From positions 1 to 6,862 of the forward strand of contig JANZKD010000092.1 in assembly GCA_025061245.1 (NCBI GenBank): a DNA stretch of 6,862 nucleotides, given 5' to 3'. Made by a program: the position numbers and the translations under genes. This stretch comes from Candidatus Culexmicrobium profundum. Its GTDB lineage: Archaea; Thermoproteota; Methanomethylicia; Culexarchaeales; Culexmicrobiaceae. Numbering within the stretch: the first letter of the stretch is position 1; the number at the start of each line of letters is the position of its first letter. Shown here piece by piece: positions 6,785-6,862 of this stretch. Under the pieces are notes generated by a model. It ran no database searches, was not told the DNA's origin, and was given only the letters and a program-made list of their open reading frames with translations.

Positions 6785-6862
6785 TTATCTCTTTAGAGTT
6801 TTTACAACAACTTTTGATGCTTCTAATTTTAGTGGTTTATAGCATTTGGGGCATCTTCCACC
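6785..6862 (-). CDS. C-terminal end of an unidentified protein with a CxxC zinc-knuckle (5' end outside window)
   Basis: On the minus strand the frame is open from the window edge for 25 codons and ends in TAA at 6785-6787. The peptide begins GGRCPKCYKPLKLE and ends in a basic tail, KTLKR. The CPKC pair followed by a Pro-Leu turn looks like one half of a zinc ribbon; the partner cysteines would lie beyond the window. The frame's stop lies directly next to the radical SAM stop, matching the tight convergent ends elsewhere in the window, which supports it being real. Too little is visible to name a family. Confidence 0.6.
   Translation of the reverse strand, partial: GGRCPKCYKPLKLEASKVVVKTLKR
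6799..6803 (+). terminator. T5 run, possible terminator for the radical SAM gene
   Basis: A run of five T begins 15 bases after the radical SAM stop codon, within the tail of the opposing partial gene. It could serve as an intrinsic T-run terminator of archaeal type. No hairpin precedes it, and such runs are common on this strand, so the support is weak. Confidence 0.25.

Noticed and set aside
1..6862. CRISPR arrays, tRNA genes, insertion sequences or phage genes
   Set aside because: No regularly spaced repeats, cloverleaf-like segments, transposase motifs or terminal inverted repeats were noticed. Intergenic space totals under 150 bases.

Overview
This window is most likely chromosomal DNA from a thermophilic or hyperthermophilic archaeon. 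The strongest evidence is a full-length single-chain reverse gyrase, an enzyme essentially confined to organisms living at high temperature. It is supported by a NucS/EndoMS-type mismatch endonuclease with a C-terminal PCNA-binding motif, by archaeal TATA-like elements about 26-30 bases before several start codons (leaderless or nearly leaderless transcripts), and by low GC (about 30-40% in the lines I counted). A TACK-lineage archaeon is plausible, but the lineage cannot be settled from this sequence alone.

Layout, left to right: (1) 2-391, the C-terminal third of an M24 metallopeptidase (Xaa-Pro dipeptidase type), + strand; (2) 377-943, a small class I SAM-dependent methyltransferase of unknown substrate, - strand; (3) 987-1796, NucS/EndoMS, + strand; (4) 1798-5493, reverse gyrase, - strand; (5) 5579-6784, a radical SAM protein preceded by two [4Fe-4S] ferredoxin motifs and a [2Fe-2S] ferredoxin domain, + strand; (6) 6785-6862, the last 25 residues of a - strand protein ending in a CxxC knuckle.

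The six genes alternate strictly in strand, so none shares an operon with a neighbour here. The three tail-to-tail junctions are extremely tight: a 15-base overlap, a 1-base gap and a 0-base gap. The two head-to-head junctions (43 and 85 bases) each hold back-to-back promoter elements. Two genes serve genome maintenance, NucS in mismatch cleavage and reverse gyrase in positive supercoiling, but they are convergent and so not co-transcribed.

The most unusual item is the radical SAM protein: 13 cysteines in its first 119 residues fit three auxiliary Fe-S clusters ahead of the radical SAM CxxxCxxC. Its substrate cannot be deduced. No tRNA, rRNA, CRISPR array, insertion sequence or phage gene was seen, and no stretch over 300 bases lacks a gene. 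There is no clear sign of a wholly new multi-gene system.
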